Positions 1 to 12,118 of a stretch of 64,000 bases of DNA are shown piece after piece. Numbering within the stretch: position 1 is the first letter of the stretch; each line of letters begins with the position of its first letter. A model generated the notes under the pieces. That model was not told where the DNA came from. It saw only the letters and a program-made list of their open reading frames with translations, and did no database searches. A program made the translations under genes and the position numbers. The DNA is from Thamnaconus septentrionalis (Eukaryota > Chordata > Actinopteri > Tetraodontiformes > Monacanthidae), in assembly GCA_009823395.1 (NCBI GenBank), contig CM020513.1:4422501-4486500 (forward strand). Reading direction: 5' to 3'.

Positions 1-3000
1 ATCTCCGTCCCAAAAACAGCGTCCCACTTCCGTATTTTCAGTTAACGCGGTAACCCTTCCTGTTTCCGAAGAACAAGGTGTTTTTTTTATTTTTTTTTTT
101 TTTTTATTTTTTGCCTCAATGCTATGCAAGGAAGTACCGCGGAATTCTAAAAGTATACCAATGACCGCACTTTTTCTGTCGCAATTGATTTTTTTCCTGA
201 GCACAAAAAAAAACCCTGATATTCAGCCCACACTGGTGTCTGACTGATCTCACACAGTTAAATATTTGATGAGCAAAAACTAGCGTTTATAAAGGTAAAC
301 AAAAGTGCAGCGTTGTGGTGTGAACGCAGATGCTTGTTAGTTGATAGGAAAGTAAAAGGGACACTAGAGAAAACAAGGGTTTGAGGGGGAAACTAAAATT
401 GAAATTAACATTAGTTTGTCTTATCGCATGCATATTGGACAAACAAATTCCAATAAAGCAAGCCGCGCTTTCGCTAGCAGTATCTTGATTGTTGCTTTAA
501 AAAAAAGTGGAATTGTCAGTGGAGTTTGGAACTTTGCAAAATGACAACCGACGCACAACAAAGGGCACCAAAAGGAAAGGAGTTTGCCGCCTTTGTTCAA
601 AACATAACCAACATAACCACCATAACCTTAAAAGGAAATGTGAAAAGATGAAAGGCAGCTGCATGTGTACGCAACAACACTCAGCACGGCGCACATGGTT
701 CCTGGAGTGGTTAGGAAAAAGAAACAATGTGCGTAAAGCAGACACCACCCACACACGCACTTGCCTACCCCATTTTAAGTTAATTATTTCAACACAGCAC
801 AGTGACTAGAGTTCTTAAAAAAATACACACACACACACACACACGAACAGATACTCACAAAACATGCAAGTGGCGTACAAGAGTGCACTCGCCTGTGTAT
901 TAGGTAATAATTCAGTGTGTGTGTGTGTAATTATGATAAAATGGCTACTCCTGTGTGCAATCAATTACTGAAAACAAACGCCATCTCCTGATAGACTCGC
1001 TGGGTGGTCCGGGTTTGAAGGCGCTTTAATAATGCTAATATTTGACTTTCGATTAGCTCGATGACTTAGCATGCTAATGTTTGACAACAAACACTTGGAA
1101 TGAATTGCAGTCCGCGCTACTGTTCCATGGGGGAAGTTATACGACCTTAAAACAAACGTGGATAAAATTAAGGCCCCTTTCTTGATATCTGAAGTTTACA
1201 CTTAGCATTCGGCTAATCATTAATGAGACTTAATATGACAGCAAATCCAGATATCAGAAATTTAATAAGCTAACTCCTGCTGACGACAAACACAACCGAC
1301 GAATGGCTGAGGTACAATGTATTGGAAATGCTCAAAATGTTGATATAGCAACATGCTACAGTTATTAATATACTGTTAGCAGCCTAAACAGATGTCAAAG
1401 TGTAAAAGTTCTGACCCTGATCTCAGCGCTGTAATGAGGCCACAGGATGAAAATCAATTTTATTGATAAGCAGCCTGGAGGTCGAGGGCAAACACATGTA
1501 GTTTAGAGTGCAGATGTATAGAGGGGTTTTAATTTATTTAACACACCCATTTGACACAAGTGACAGAATGCACACGTGCATCTTCAATTGTCCACTTCAC
1601 CGGCATGTTCAGAGTTTGGGGACTCCCCATTCGAACTTCCTTTTACACGGATTCCATTGTTTTTTCCTTTCCGCAATGGTATTATTATACGACACGTAAG
1701 CCACAGGAACTAACTCACATGATGAAACCAAACTTAACTTGGATTACCAGAGTATCACTACTGTCTGGACTACACTGTCCGCGACAGTTTAGATTAATCC
1801 TCTTTCTTGGGTCATTTGACGGCTTTGCATAATCACCAGGAGGGAAGTGCATTAACCAGTACCTCTACCGCCAGTATGGGCGGCTCACCATTAACACGGT
1901 GCAGAGAATCCTGGGAACTCATGTCTCAAGTCTAGAATCTGGTTGTACATCTGGAGTCACCTGTCAAACTGAAAAGACGTGTGCGCCTCACCATTCTGGT
2001 TCTGACAGGGAAGTACAAAGTGGAACTAGCTTCATTTTTCTGTTTGCCAAGCCAGACCTGTTTGTCCTTTGTGAATGCGAGTACTTAAGAGACACACCCC
2101 TGGATCGGTCGTCGTAAGATGGAGACACGCTATGCCTCCACATAGGCTTCCTTCTGACAGTCAAGTGTGAAAAGGATTGTTCACCTACGTGAACGAGGAT
2201 GCAGCAAACTCAATCCTATAAAAAGCACCGCTATTTTTAGAGCCGCCCCCTTTTTTTCAACAGAACTGTGGAAAAAGGCTAAGTTTGGACTCTGATCAAA
2301 CACCAGAGAAGACAATGATGTAGCCTCAGCCTTTCTCTCGTATCCTCATCTGACCTGCTCATAACAAACCCTGTAGAACCCAAATTTGTTTTTTCTGGAC
2401 ACTACGATACTACAAGTGTAGGGATTTTTCTTTTCTGCAGCTACTATCCTCATTACCTGATTATGGGTTTGTTTGGCCATTAACATCGACCTGAAACATC
2501 AGGTGGTCCAGCAGGTTCAAGGTGAAACTTTGGGTCAACCCAAACCCCACTGTCTTACTTTTTTACAGGGCTGCTTTTCTCAAAATTGAAATTACCTCGT
2601 ACTTTCCCCCAAAATTTTCTAATCCACATGATTATTGTGGAGTTTCTCTGAGTTATGCCCAATACAAGTCGAAACAAGTACCAAAGCAACAGAAAGCGAA
2701 TACAAAGTGTCTCCATCCTGCTTGTGTGGTGTCGTCCGAGCGTCCGGAAAGACTCGGCAGTCCAGTTTGTCTGAAAACACTGACATTAACGCCGTGTTTT
2801 CACCAAAATATCTGTGTTCGTGTGGATCTCGTGAACACGGCCTGATTCAGGAGCATGTAAACTTTTTTTTTTTTTTTAAATAATCAGGGAAGCAAACATC
2901 ATTGTGTTTCCTCTCTGGGAGTCAGCAGAAAAGTTGTCCAAAAACACACTCGTTTTGGTACAAATTGGGTAATTCCACATCTTCCGGACACTCGCTTTGA

Positions 3001-3469
3001 GACCACACAAGTAGCGTGCAGACATGACATGGTTTACGTCTGGCGGTTTCTTTGTTTTTTTCGACGCTGGAGTGCTTGACCACAACAGATTTCTACTGGG
3101 TGGAATTCTTTCCCGCTGCGAAACTGCAGGACGTTTTTTTTTTTTTTTATGGATCGGAAGATGTCACCAGAACCTCGACTGAGATCCGTCTGACCTAATA
3201 AACGGGTGACACTTCAGTTTCAGTACAAGCAAACCTCTCTTATTAAGAGATGTTGTCGTGACGGGCTGGAGATGATAGAAAAACACCGATAAAAATGTTG
3301 TCCCATCAAATCTTTCAAGGGAAATGCCCAACTAATCAATATGCACATCGTCATGGGTTTCCTGTGATTCTCATTCATACATGTCAGCATGTGGTTTCCC
3401 CTTCACCGTCTAACAACGGAAGCCGCAGCACTGCTGCTGCTGCTGCTGCTGCTGCTGCAGGGAACTCAC
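1..3469 (-). other. slc6a15: slc6a15 intron after the first coding exon
   Basis: This stretch lies 3' of the first coding exon of slc6a15 on the minus strand. I found no further transporter exon in it, so it is read as intron. It is AT-rich with several A/T runs (for example 78-112 and 3134-3148) and a short CA tract (822-843). The only structured element next to a gene is the CTG/CAG tract at 3431-3457. No gene is visible otherwise. Confidence 0.5.
3431..3457 (-). repeat. CAG/CTG trinucleotide tract beside a splice donor
   Basis: Nine CTG units on the + strand (CAG in the slc6a15 transcript), beginning about 11 bases inside the intron after the donor at 3469. On the transcript strand each unit ends in AG, so the tract offers a ladder of AG dinucleotides just behind a 5' splice site. 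Confidence 0.85.
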
Positions 3470-3773
3470 CTCCTCCATTCTTCTGGCACAGGTAGGGGAA
3501 CCTCCAGACGTTGCCCAGGCCTACCGAGAAGCCCACCTGGGCCAGGATGTACTGGAGCTTGCTGTTCCACGCAGGGCGCTCGTCCTCCTCCTCGCCGTCG
3601 GAGCCGCCTTCCTCCACGTCGCGCTCCTTCTTGTCCCCTCCATGGTTGTTGACAATCAGCGCGGTCTTCTTGAATGAATCGTCGCAGGCGTCCTCGTTGG
3701 AAAGCAGCTCTTTGACAGACTCCGTGACATCGTCGTCAAGCTCTCTCTTGACGGCCTTGCTGTTTTTGGGCAT
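3470..3773 (-). CDS. slc6a15: Neutral amino-acid transporter SLC6A15 (B0AT2/NTT7-3), first coding exon
   Basis: This exon encodes the N-terminus of a sodium-coupled neutral amino-acid transporter of the SLC6 family, a plasma-membrane protein mainly of neurons. The ATG is at 3773-3771 and the protein begins [20 protein letters not shown], nearly identical to the vertebrate SLC6A15 start. An acidic cytosolic tail follows (about residues 45-68), then [20 protein letters not shown] and the first membrane helix with the family signature GNVWRFPYL (about residues 87-95). The coding part is 304 bases, 101 codons plus one base, and it stops at a consensus donor (GTGAGT, 3469 downward) after CQKNGG, where the human gene also continues with further membrane helices. 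A likely acceptor lies at 3821-3822, giving about 47 bases of 5' UTR in this exon. The paralogue SLC6A17 has a different N-terminus, so SLC6A15 is preferred. The remaining exons lie to the left of the window. Confidence 0.93.
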
Positions 3774-3820
3774 TTGATAAAGCAACGATTGCAAAGGGTG
3801 AGGCGTGGAACGTCTTTCCG

Positions 3821-5468
3821 CTTTGGAAGGGCAAGGCCGGCGTGTGGAGAAAAGAAGTCACTGAACTGGACTTTGTGCAAAAAGTGCAATTTTTGTTTTT
3901 TTTCTCCCCCCCAATTGGTTTATTTCTGTCTTTTGCTTGGAGGGCCAGAGAGCTTTTGAGACACTTTGTGAGGGATTGAGTGTTCAGGAAACGGTTTTAT
4001 TTCTTCATGTCTGCAGGGCAGAATGGGAAAAAAAATGCAGTCAGTCGGGAAGCAATGAAAAGTGAAAACTGCGAGGCTCTTTGCTCACTTGTTGAGAAAA
4101 TAAAAGTTAGCAGTTTCTAAACGCAGACGTTTGCTCGTCCAACTGGTTTTAGTTGAACAGACATCTGAATAGATCTGACCTGGAAATTGGAAACTTAAAC
4201 CAACACTTCATGCTTATCTTCAAAATCTCCCCACATCAACTAGTTCACCGTAACTCTCCCCTCATTTAGCATTTCTCATTTCTTGGGGTCTTTTTTTCCT
4301 CTTCTTTCTAATTTTTTTTCACACGGTAAAACCTGTGAATGAGATCATCCGCCGTCAGGTCACTGTCCTCGCTCCTGGTGGAACATTAGCCCGCACATGG
4401 CGGGGACGATCACATTTCCCAGCCTGCTGAATAATTGAGGCCACGCGGATTTGCATACGGACCCAAACACTTCCACCACCGCGCTCAGCCCTTTGGGATG
4501 GGGAAACCCCCCCCGCCTGCCACCCCCAACGTACAGGAAGGAGAGTTCAGTGACAGATGGACGGATGTATGGATTCTAAAAACTGCCAATTTGACATGTG
4601 CTGAACAAAACAGAATTCCACTGGGACACATTGAAGGGTGCAAACGTTTCACTATAGGCCGGTTCAGAAGCGCAACATTCCACCTGATACCTTGATATTT
4701 CATCATCCTACCATTGTCTCTCTTGGGTTGATTTTGAACCTGAATAATCCTAACCTTTTTTTTAATCCTACCTACCCAACTAAAATAACAATAAAGAAAA
4801 AAAAATCTATCTCTAAAAAAATCTGAGTATACATGTCCGATAGCCTCATGGCTTTCTCCAACTGGAGGATTAAGTGATTAATAGATTTCCTGCACCGCTC
4901 TCACATTAGCCTGCTTTTGTGGAGGAAGAGGAGGAGGAGGAGGAGGAGGGGGAGGCAGGGGGGGAATAAAGGCCGTTGTTTCATAATCTCTTGAACGCAC
5001 CATAGCATCCATAAGGACCACTCAATAACCTTCACTGAAATAGGAATTTAAAAATCCCACCGACCCCGATTTTATTTCATTGGATAGAGAAAAAAAAAAA
5101 ATTCTCGGTACCCAGCACGTGTCTGAGCTCGAGGCTGATGCTGAGCGCCATGACTGGAGGAGGCTTGTCCCCCCTTTACCATCAGCACGTGAGTCATAAG
5201 GAGAGATGACTCAACGGGGAAAAAAAAAAAAAAAAAATGCGCATGGCGGTAGATGACTGTGAGAATAAGAATGCAAGCGCATCGGTCGCCCTCCGTCCTC
5301 CCGCCTTATCTACTAGACATCCGCGTGAGACGTTTCATCATCCTCCGTCCGCATCCTGTGCTCCCTCTCGCTTCATCCTTCATTCATTCGCTCAATGACA
5401 GAGGAGGAGGAGGGGAGAGAGAGAGGGGAAAAGGGAGGGTGTGAGGAGGGGGTGATGATGCTACTCAC
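3821..5468 (-). other. slc6a15: Probable slc6a15 first intron
   Basis: Between the first coding exon and the proposed noncoding exon. It contains a GGA-rich tract (4921-4960), A-runs at 5090-5101 and 5220-5237, and a GAG-rich stretch (5401-5450). No coding exon was recognised. Confidence 0.4.
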
Positions 5469-5720
5469 CAGTGAGGATGAAGCAGGCGATCCCTTTTTCC
5501 CCTTCAAGGAATGAAATTGTGGGAGCACATACACGGGGCAGACATGTCCACTGGCGGTTTTGGGGTTGAGCGCTGAGGAGAGTCTGAGGATGAAGTGGCG
5601 TGGCGTTCAGTGGAGAGCTGGTTATTACTGAGGCAGCTACGACCGAGGGGCGGGGCTTAGTGGTAGGAGGTCCCCCTCCCTGTGCGCCGGCAGCGTAGTG
5701 CCGCCTCGGCTCTCGTGGTA
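5469..5720 (-). promoter_or_regulatory. slc6a15: Probable slc6a15 noncoding exon 1 and promoter
   Basis: On the minus strand a consensus donor reads CACTG|GTGAGTAG, with the intron starting at 5468. Upstream, at 5640-5720, is GC-rich sequence with an Sp1-type GC box (GGGGCGGGGCT, 5647-5657) and several CpG dinucleotides. Vertebrate slc6a15 usually starts with an untranslated exon, so this is the best candidate for its 5' end. The transcription start and exact exon length are not visible, and no TATA box was found. Confidence 0.45.
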
Positions 5721-7753
5721 AACGTCGCCCCAGTTCCTCTCATAGTCCCTTAAAATCACTACGGACAATTATGTATGGGTTATGTATACATTAGTTTAAG
5801 ATTCGGAAACAGCGTTTCCTTTTGGCGCTCTCACCCCTCCGCGCCCCGCCACTTGGTACCGTCGACTATAATACGCTTTAAAAACTTCCTCCCTTCCCTT
5901 TGATTGAAATACTTTCAGGCATAATGCGCATTTATTTGTTTACTTATTTATTTTTACATGCCCCCCCACCTCTTTTTTAATCTCAGGACACAGCATGTAT
6001 TTAGGACTTTAGAAACAAACATACCAAAAATAATATAAGCTCGAGGTGAAAGAGTGCGTTTCCACTCCGCCTCGGAATTCTCTCGCGTCACCAGCTTTGA
6101 ACTTGAAAACCCAGACGCGGTTCACCGCCTTCCACGTTTCTTTTCCATGACCCAAAAATCTGTAATCACAAATCATAAAAAAATCACACTCAAATTTCCA
6201 ATATAAACCTTTCTGATATATCTTTGCATTCTTTGCGTTATATGGGCTGATAAAACGTTTTTTTTCCGGGGTTTTTAGACGCTAAACAATGATGTGTTAT
6301 CCCTGAGTACATGTCCAGTAAATTTATTAGTGTGTCTACAATTTTTTTTATTCCAGTTTTTCTATGACACAAGGCTGCGTGGGGATATTGACTCATTTGA
6401 TTCAACCAAAACTGAGGCAGAAGGATCAATGAAATAGAACTCATCCAGCTGTTTTCAGCAGCATCTTGGCTGCTCTAGATTATTTGATTATTTTACTCAC
6501 ACACTAGACATGCATTCATTATTATACACATTATGTGGCTAAAAAATAAATAATCACAAGCACCACAAGTTTTTTTTTTTTGTTCTGCTGCCTCCATTTT
6601 AAAGTTTCAAATGTGACAACCTGACTCAGACAATCCATTTTCATTCTATACAATTGAGTCACAAGGCAAAGTTCAATGTTACAGTATACAAAACCTGAAC
6701 TAGTTTTGAGCTTTAGCTGATTTGGCAGGTAAGGGGGTGGCATGGAAACAAAGTAGGCCAAATAAAAGAAGGTGATAGACTAAAAACACATCCGCAGTCA
6801 AAGCGAAACTTTAGTTTTGGCGGGAACATGCGGTTTCTGTTTCTGTAAATCTACTGTCGCTGCAGCGTTTACTTTTCATACAAACCGCTCTTCAGCTCAT
6901 AGCTATTTAAAACTACACAGGAGCGACCTGTGTTGCGCCTCTGTTGACCCGCTGGCCACAGACCTAGCAAGGGATTTCCTGTCTGTTTCTATGGTTTAAT
7001 ATTACATAAATAAATAAATAGATAAATGTAAGATGTTTTCAAAACAATACAATACAATCACAATATAGTCCTACATCTTAAATTAAACTATACCAGAATG
7101 TTGTGCCAATATTATATTATTATGATATTCTAGAAGATAGACTACATGTTATGAGCGGTGAACTCAAGTTCACATCAAAATTGCATCAACGCGACGAGAG
7201 TCAGAAGTCGTAGATGCCTTGATGATGTTAAAATACAACAAAACTGGTGCCGTCTGCCTTCAGCTCTCCCGCCTAAACCTTCTTACGAAAGGCGTCGTTG
7301 CCAGAAGGAGTCGTTGACCTAGATGCTCACTGGCCATGCATTTTGTTCTCACGCTCATGTCGGCTGTGCCAGCGTTGCCGCACTGAAATCTTGATCTTGG
7401 ACCGGGATTGTTGATTACCCATAAAGTAATGATATTAATAATAATAAAAACAACTGCTATAATAACAATAAGACTGTGCTGTGCACATACACCAGGCATG
7501 TACAATGATTCATACTTCATCTAATTTGTTGACTTCAGGCAAACGGACGATTCGCTATATAGGTGTGGTTTGCCTGATGGTTGGAGGTGGCCTACTATTT
7601 GCACTCAACACGTTCATTTTTGCTCAGTTTGGATTAGAGAGAACAACTGCAACAAAACCAAAAGTTGGATCCACGCTGCCAGTCTGCCCTGAAAACGTGC
7701 CACAAACCTTTTTACAGAGAAATCCAGTAATGAATCACCTCAAACATCAAACA

Positions 7754-7787
7754 TCTAAGATTAAGTAGAGGCCTACTTAATCTTAGA
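7754..7787. repeat. Perfect inverted repeat (15-bp stems, 4-nt loop)
   Basis: The left arm TCTAAGATTAAGTAG and the right arm CTACTTAATCTTAGA are exact reverse complements separated by AGGC. It lies in intergenic DNA and is not followed by a T run, so it is not a bacterial-type terminator. It could be the remnant of a small transposon, a cruciform or an unannotated hairpin RNA. Confidence 0.9.
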
Positions 7788-9639
7788 GCAGAAAAGGGGA
7801 ATAAAGGCAGCAGGATAATGTGTGGGGGACTAAAGAAACCCTCCTTAACGTTGGCTTTTCGAGAAGATGATTCACAGAGATAAAGTTTCATTCAGACCAA
7901 CTTTGAAAAAGAGAGAAAAGAAAGAAAGGTCCTTCACTTCCGCCCCGACCTGCCTCGGCGACCGATTTGTTCAAACACGCGGTGTTTTCAGGAGCGTCGA
8001 GAACATTGCGGCATGAAATCATCCCTGGGTCTGAGGTCCCGGAGCTGCTCCAAGGTGCACAACTCAACCTCCCGTTGCTTCCACCTCATTTCCTCTCAAA
8101 GGCGCTCTTCTTGAGGCCTCTTCCGAAGGATTTAAGATCACTTCAAACACAGCAGCTACCGACATGAACTCACACACTCGCACACACACACATCCTCTCC
8201 AGTGGTACCAAATGTTGCAGACATTTGCCTGCTCACGGCAGTTTCCCTGGAGGTCGGCGAAGGCAGCGGCCTCATCGATCGTCGCTCACAGCTTCCTCCT
8301 CACCAGCAGGGACGCACAGAGGCCCTGTGGCCGGCCGCTCGGAGGCACAGCGCTCAGATTAATTGAATTAGCTCTCACTGCACGCGGTTCGACAGACCAC
8401 ACCTGTATTTCACAGAGGGAGGCTTCATGGCTGCACTTCAGCGTGAGTGTGTGCAGTTAATGAATAAGTCCCTCAGTTCCAGCATTTTTAAAAAAAAACC
8501 ACTGTGCTGTAGGAAAGTCGGAAATTACCTGTGGATCACGTGTGGAAGTGAACTAAGCATGAATGGGAACATTACACAATGTATTAGCCATTTACTGACC
8601 ATGCCCACTCTTCATACTTGAAATATAATAATACAATGACTCATTACATTGAACAAAAAAAATTTAAATATTGTATTCTGTCATACCAACACCACAATAA
8701 CATTTCATTTTTCTTTTTTTAAATATTTGCTGGTGACTTGTGAGTTTTGCCTCAGATTAAGATTCAACCTTGGCAACCAAACTTTTTTGGACCAAGTTTT
8801 AGGCGACACACTGAGGACGAACGGTACCATTTTCTGTCTAGGACATGCTCCAAACTCTACCTGAGATGATTTGGACTTTGCTTTGGACTTTGGACTTTGC
8901 AGTGTACTTTGTTGTTGCCCTTTCCTCTCAGCTAGTTTAATGTGTTTGCATAAAGCGTAAAACTCGTAGTCTTTGTTAAAAAATAACCATGACAGAAACT
9001 CCTCAAAAGTAATGCCGAACCACTGCCATTGCCTCCTGGTGGCTCCAAAAGTATTGTCACAAACCCTCTAGGCTGGACCAAAAGCCAAGAATTTCAGTTT
9101 GTCTTTAGGAAGCAGGAAATTTCTTAGTTTTTTTGTTGCGTTGGCAGTAAGAGGAGACGCCAAATTGTTGTTTATTCACGACGAGTGAAGCTCATGGTTT
9201 ATGATACAAGAGGTTCAGGTTCCACATGGCAGAATTAAGATGCAACATTCACTGGTGTTGCTTCATAGACAGGATGTGTTGATGAATCGTCTCAGTTTCA
9301 GAATGAAAAGCAGAACATCATATTGCTCCGCTAGTGTTAGTTTCACACCAATAAATCGACCATTATCAGTCATCAGGCTCCAACAGACAACAAACTGTAG
9401 AAACATTTTTTTCTTCTTGTTCTGTGCCCACTAATCCAATGCTGTGTGGTGGTGTTTTATTCATGTTCATAATAACCATGTACAAGTCTTATTTCAGTGT
9501 TTATTAGGTTTGCGCTGCTCCTCAGTTCTTGACATCAAAGTGCCTTCAAGTTGCATCTTGAGTCGTGTGTGTTGCATCAGTTGTGCAGGTCCATTACCTC
9601 TAAAAATGGTTGTTTCTATTCGTGATCTGCAATAACAAA

Positions 9640-10140
9640 TTTTTCAAATTCAATTCTATAATCAGTATTTTTGTGGTTGATATTGCAATATCGATATCAA
9701 TACACTTTTTGGTTTGTAAATATCTCAACAAATAAAGAGTTAAAAATCACAAGACACACGTGGCCATTAACATATTTATTACAAAAAATGAAAAACTGTT
9801 CAAGTAAATGTTTAAAGTTCCATACAATTTAAACCTAATCCATGAATGTAAAGTTTGTAAACTTTGTAAAGTTCGCAAACCTCATGTGCTGTTGGGTGGG
9901 CGGTTCTCGAGTGAGCAAAAGAGGTAGCTGCTGTTGCTCCTGTGCGACACTCTCTTGTCGCATAAATCACACTGCGCACTGTTTCAATTAACTTGCGAAA
10001 ACCGAACAACACTGCGTTTCTTTTTCTTCAGTGACAAGTCTGACTCTGCAGCCGCCGCCATCTCGCTGCTGCGTGCGTGCGTGCGTGCGACGTTGTTCAC
10101 TGCGTGCCGATATATCCATAAAAATATCGATATGCGCATC
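9640..10140. mobile_element. Possible decayed DNA transposon
   Basis: The left part (about 9675-9705) contains TTGATATTGCAATATCGATA and the right part (about 10110-10135) contains CCGATATATCC and ATATCGATATGCGCATC. Such ATATCGATAT words are typical of decayed fish DNA elements. I could not define exact termini or a target duplication, so this is weak. Confidence 0.25.
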
Positions 10141-11078
10141 ACTAGTTTCTATGTTTGTCAACATATAACTCACATACTGTACCCGATTCTGCTTGACCAT
10201 ATCCTTTTATGGGCAACAATCGAGCAACAGAAATAGATGTTTGGAATAGGACGCACCGAAAGCTGCACAAAAGGATGCTCTGGTCTTCTATTTGGGCTCT
10301 CATTCCTACAGAATGCTCTGTGTGATTGGGTGCCTTTTGACAGTCTGAAATAAATGCTAGCTAGCCAGACTTTGATTGCTCAGTGAAGACTTCATTTTTT
10401 TCCACAACAGCTGATAATCACAGCCGGAGATGTGACGTCTTTATATCGACGAGGTCGTTCTCGCGCCCTCTCCGTCGTGACTCGGAGGCTTTGAGAAGAG
10501 CCACTGTTACGACTTCACGGGCGTGACCGTGTTTGGGGATAATGACGCTTGTGTTGCGCGTGTGAATGACTCCTTCTTTATTGACTGTGCAGTTGCTTGG
10601 CTCACAAGATACACAGTCAGCCAATCCTTCCAATAATACTTGCTAAGATCACTTCGCTGGAAAGGGAGGAACCATCTGAGTTTAGGACATAATGTAAGTT
10701 GAGAACATGGCATTAGTGTTTCGTAAATTCCATGTTTGACTGCTAGAGTGCGCAAAATCACAGAATTAAAGCAGTACAACAAAATAGACGGACACTGAGG
10801 CAAAAGGATGAAGAGTTTAGTTTTTTTCAAGGTTGTGTCTGGTGTCAGATCTTCATATTTCATATCGTTAGCCTAATAGCATAATTGCATAAGTCATTTT
10901 TTAGCCAAATTGTTATATCTGCCTAACTTTACCAATGTACTTGCTAAAAAAAATGGGTTTTTTCTTGTTTTCCGAAAATGTTCAAATATGACTTAGGCAA
11001 CTATGCCATAAGGCTGACAATATGTCTTCTGTGGAGTGTCCTTGAATAAAAGAGTGTAGATCCAGAAAACAGTACAAA

Positions 11079-11237
11079 TAGCCCTCTGTTTACACTCTCC
11101 TGCTCAAACAGAGTTTCAACATCTTTGGATGGGAACACAAGCAGAAGGCAAAGCCAACACCTGGCCAGGGCTGTTGTCACTTACCTGGATCTGCTATCAG
11201 ACCAGGTATCAGAGGCCTCTGTGACATCACAAGAGGC
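11079..11237 (+). repeat. Dispersed palindromic-core repeat, copy 1
   Basis: Contains AGCCCTCTGTTTACACTC (from about 11080) and, further on, the core GCCTCTGTGACATCACAAG followed by AGGC (11215-11237). The core is an imperfect palindrome around TGTGACATCACA. Related copies occur at about 16097, 26503, 32669, 39246, 51222 and 56200. Confidence 0.6.
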
Positions 11238-11884
11238 TGCGGGAAGGTGGCTCTGAATAAAGCCTTGTATTGTTCCAGAGAACTATGTTTATGGTATCAT
11301 TCATGGAGGTCACCTCCCAGGAACCCCGAGTAAGCCACCATCAAAGGTAGGAAAAGCCCCTTTGGCGAGGAGGGCTTGTGGCCGACAGGACAGAATAACA
11401 TTCCAATGTTATGATTTTTAGATCTCAAACACGGAAAAATATGAGATCTGAACTCGAGGCAATATTTCCACACTGCAGGGCTCAACGCAGAAGAAGCTGA
11501 TAAATTCCACAGAAACGGCTCATGATCTCATCACTTCACATCACTCATCACTTGACCACTATCTTATTCACCATGCCCAGAAATGATGGGACTTGAAGTC
11601 GTACAGCTGCGCTCTGATTGGACGGTGCTCAAAAATGAGAGAGAAGAAAAAGGGAGTGATGGGGGGGAGAGTCAGTACAGGAAATGTGTTTCACATAGGA
11701 AACAGGTGTTTTCATTTTGAGATCTCTGTGTTTTGTGTGAGAAGGCAAAGTCATGCGGCCTCGCCCGACTTCACCAATTTTCCTGAAGTCGTAATTTTGA
11801 AAAAATGACAAAAAAGAAGCAGAAAAAAACCCGCTGTTAATTATAGACTTCACCAGCCGGTGCTGCTGCTGTTTTGATCTGTTT

Positions 11885-12118
11885 TCAGTGGATGACCACA
11901 GAGACAGATGCCCCGCCGTCTCTACCTGTTGAATTCTTCATGACGGCGGTAACGCAATGCTGTCCCGTCGTCACGAGTTTGGCCTTCGGCTCCGGTGGAA
12001 AGTCACGGCCGTGTAGGTTTTCACAGAGCTGCACCTCCGTAGCCAATGGGAATCCCTCTGAGGTGGCCTGAATCAAACATCCAGTGATCTGTTGCTGCTT
12101 TTCTGCCACAGCTGTCAC
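11885..12118 (-). CDS. Unassigned 77-codon ORF, possible exon or gene fragment
   Basis: On the minus strand an open frame starts MTAVAEKQQQITGCLIQATS and ends GASVSVVIH. Its composition looks more protein-like than neighbouring random frames. It also carries a good donor-like site after ...VMKNST (AACAG|GTAGAG, about 11922), and an acceptor-like GACAG lies just before ...CTGTGGCAGAAAAGC (about 12112). It may therefore be an internal exon of about 190 bases. I do not recognise the family. It does not match the tetraspanin expected at this synteny position. It could be a degenerate gene fragment or chance. Confidence 0.22.
   Translation of the reverse strand: MTAVAEKQQQITGCLIQATSEGFPLATEVQLCENLHGRDFPPEPKAKLVTTGQHCVTAVMKNSTGRDGGASVSVVIH

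Larger units (their letters stand above)
5760..11078. other. Intergenic DNA, no gene recognised
   Basis: AT-rich intergenic sequence between slc6a15 and lrriq1. Open frames here are short and show no family motifs. Structured items are the hairpin at 7754-7787, a region rich in ATATCGATAT-like words (about 9650-10140) that looks like decayed mobile DNA, and a GTGC tract at 10072-10089. Confidence 0.5.
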
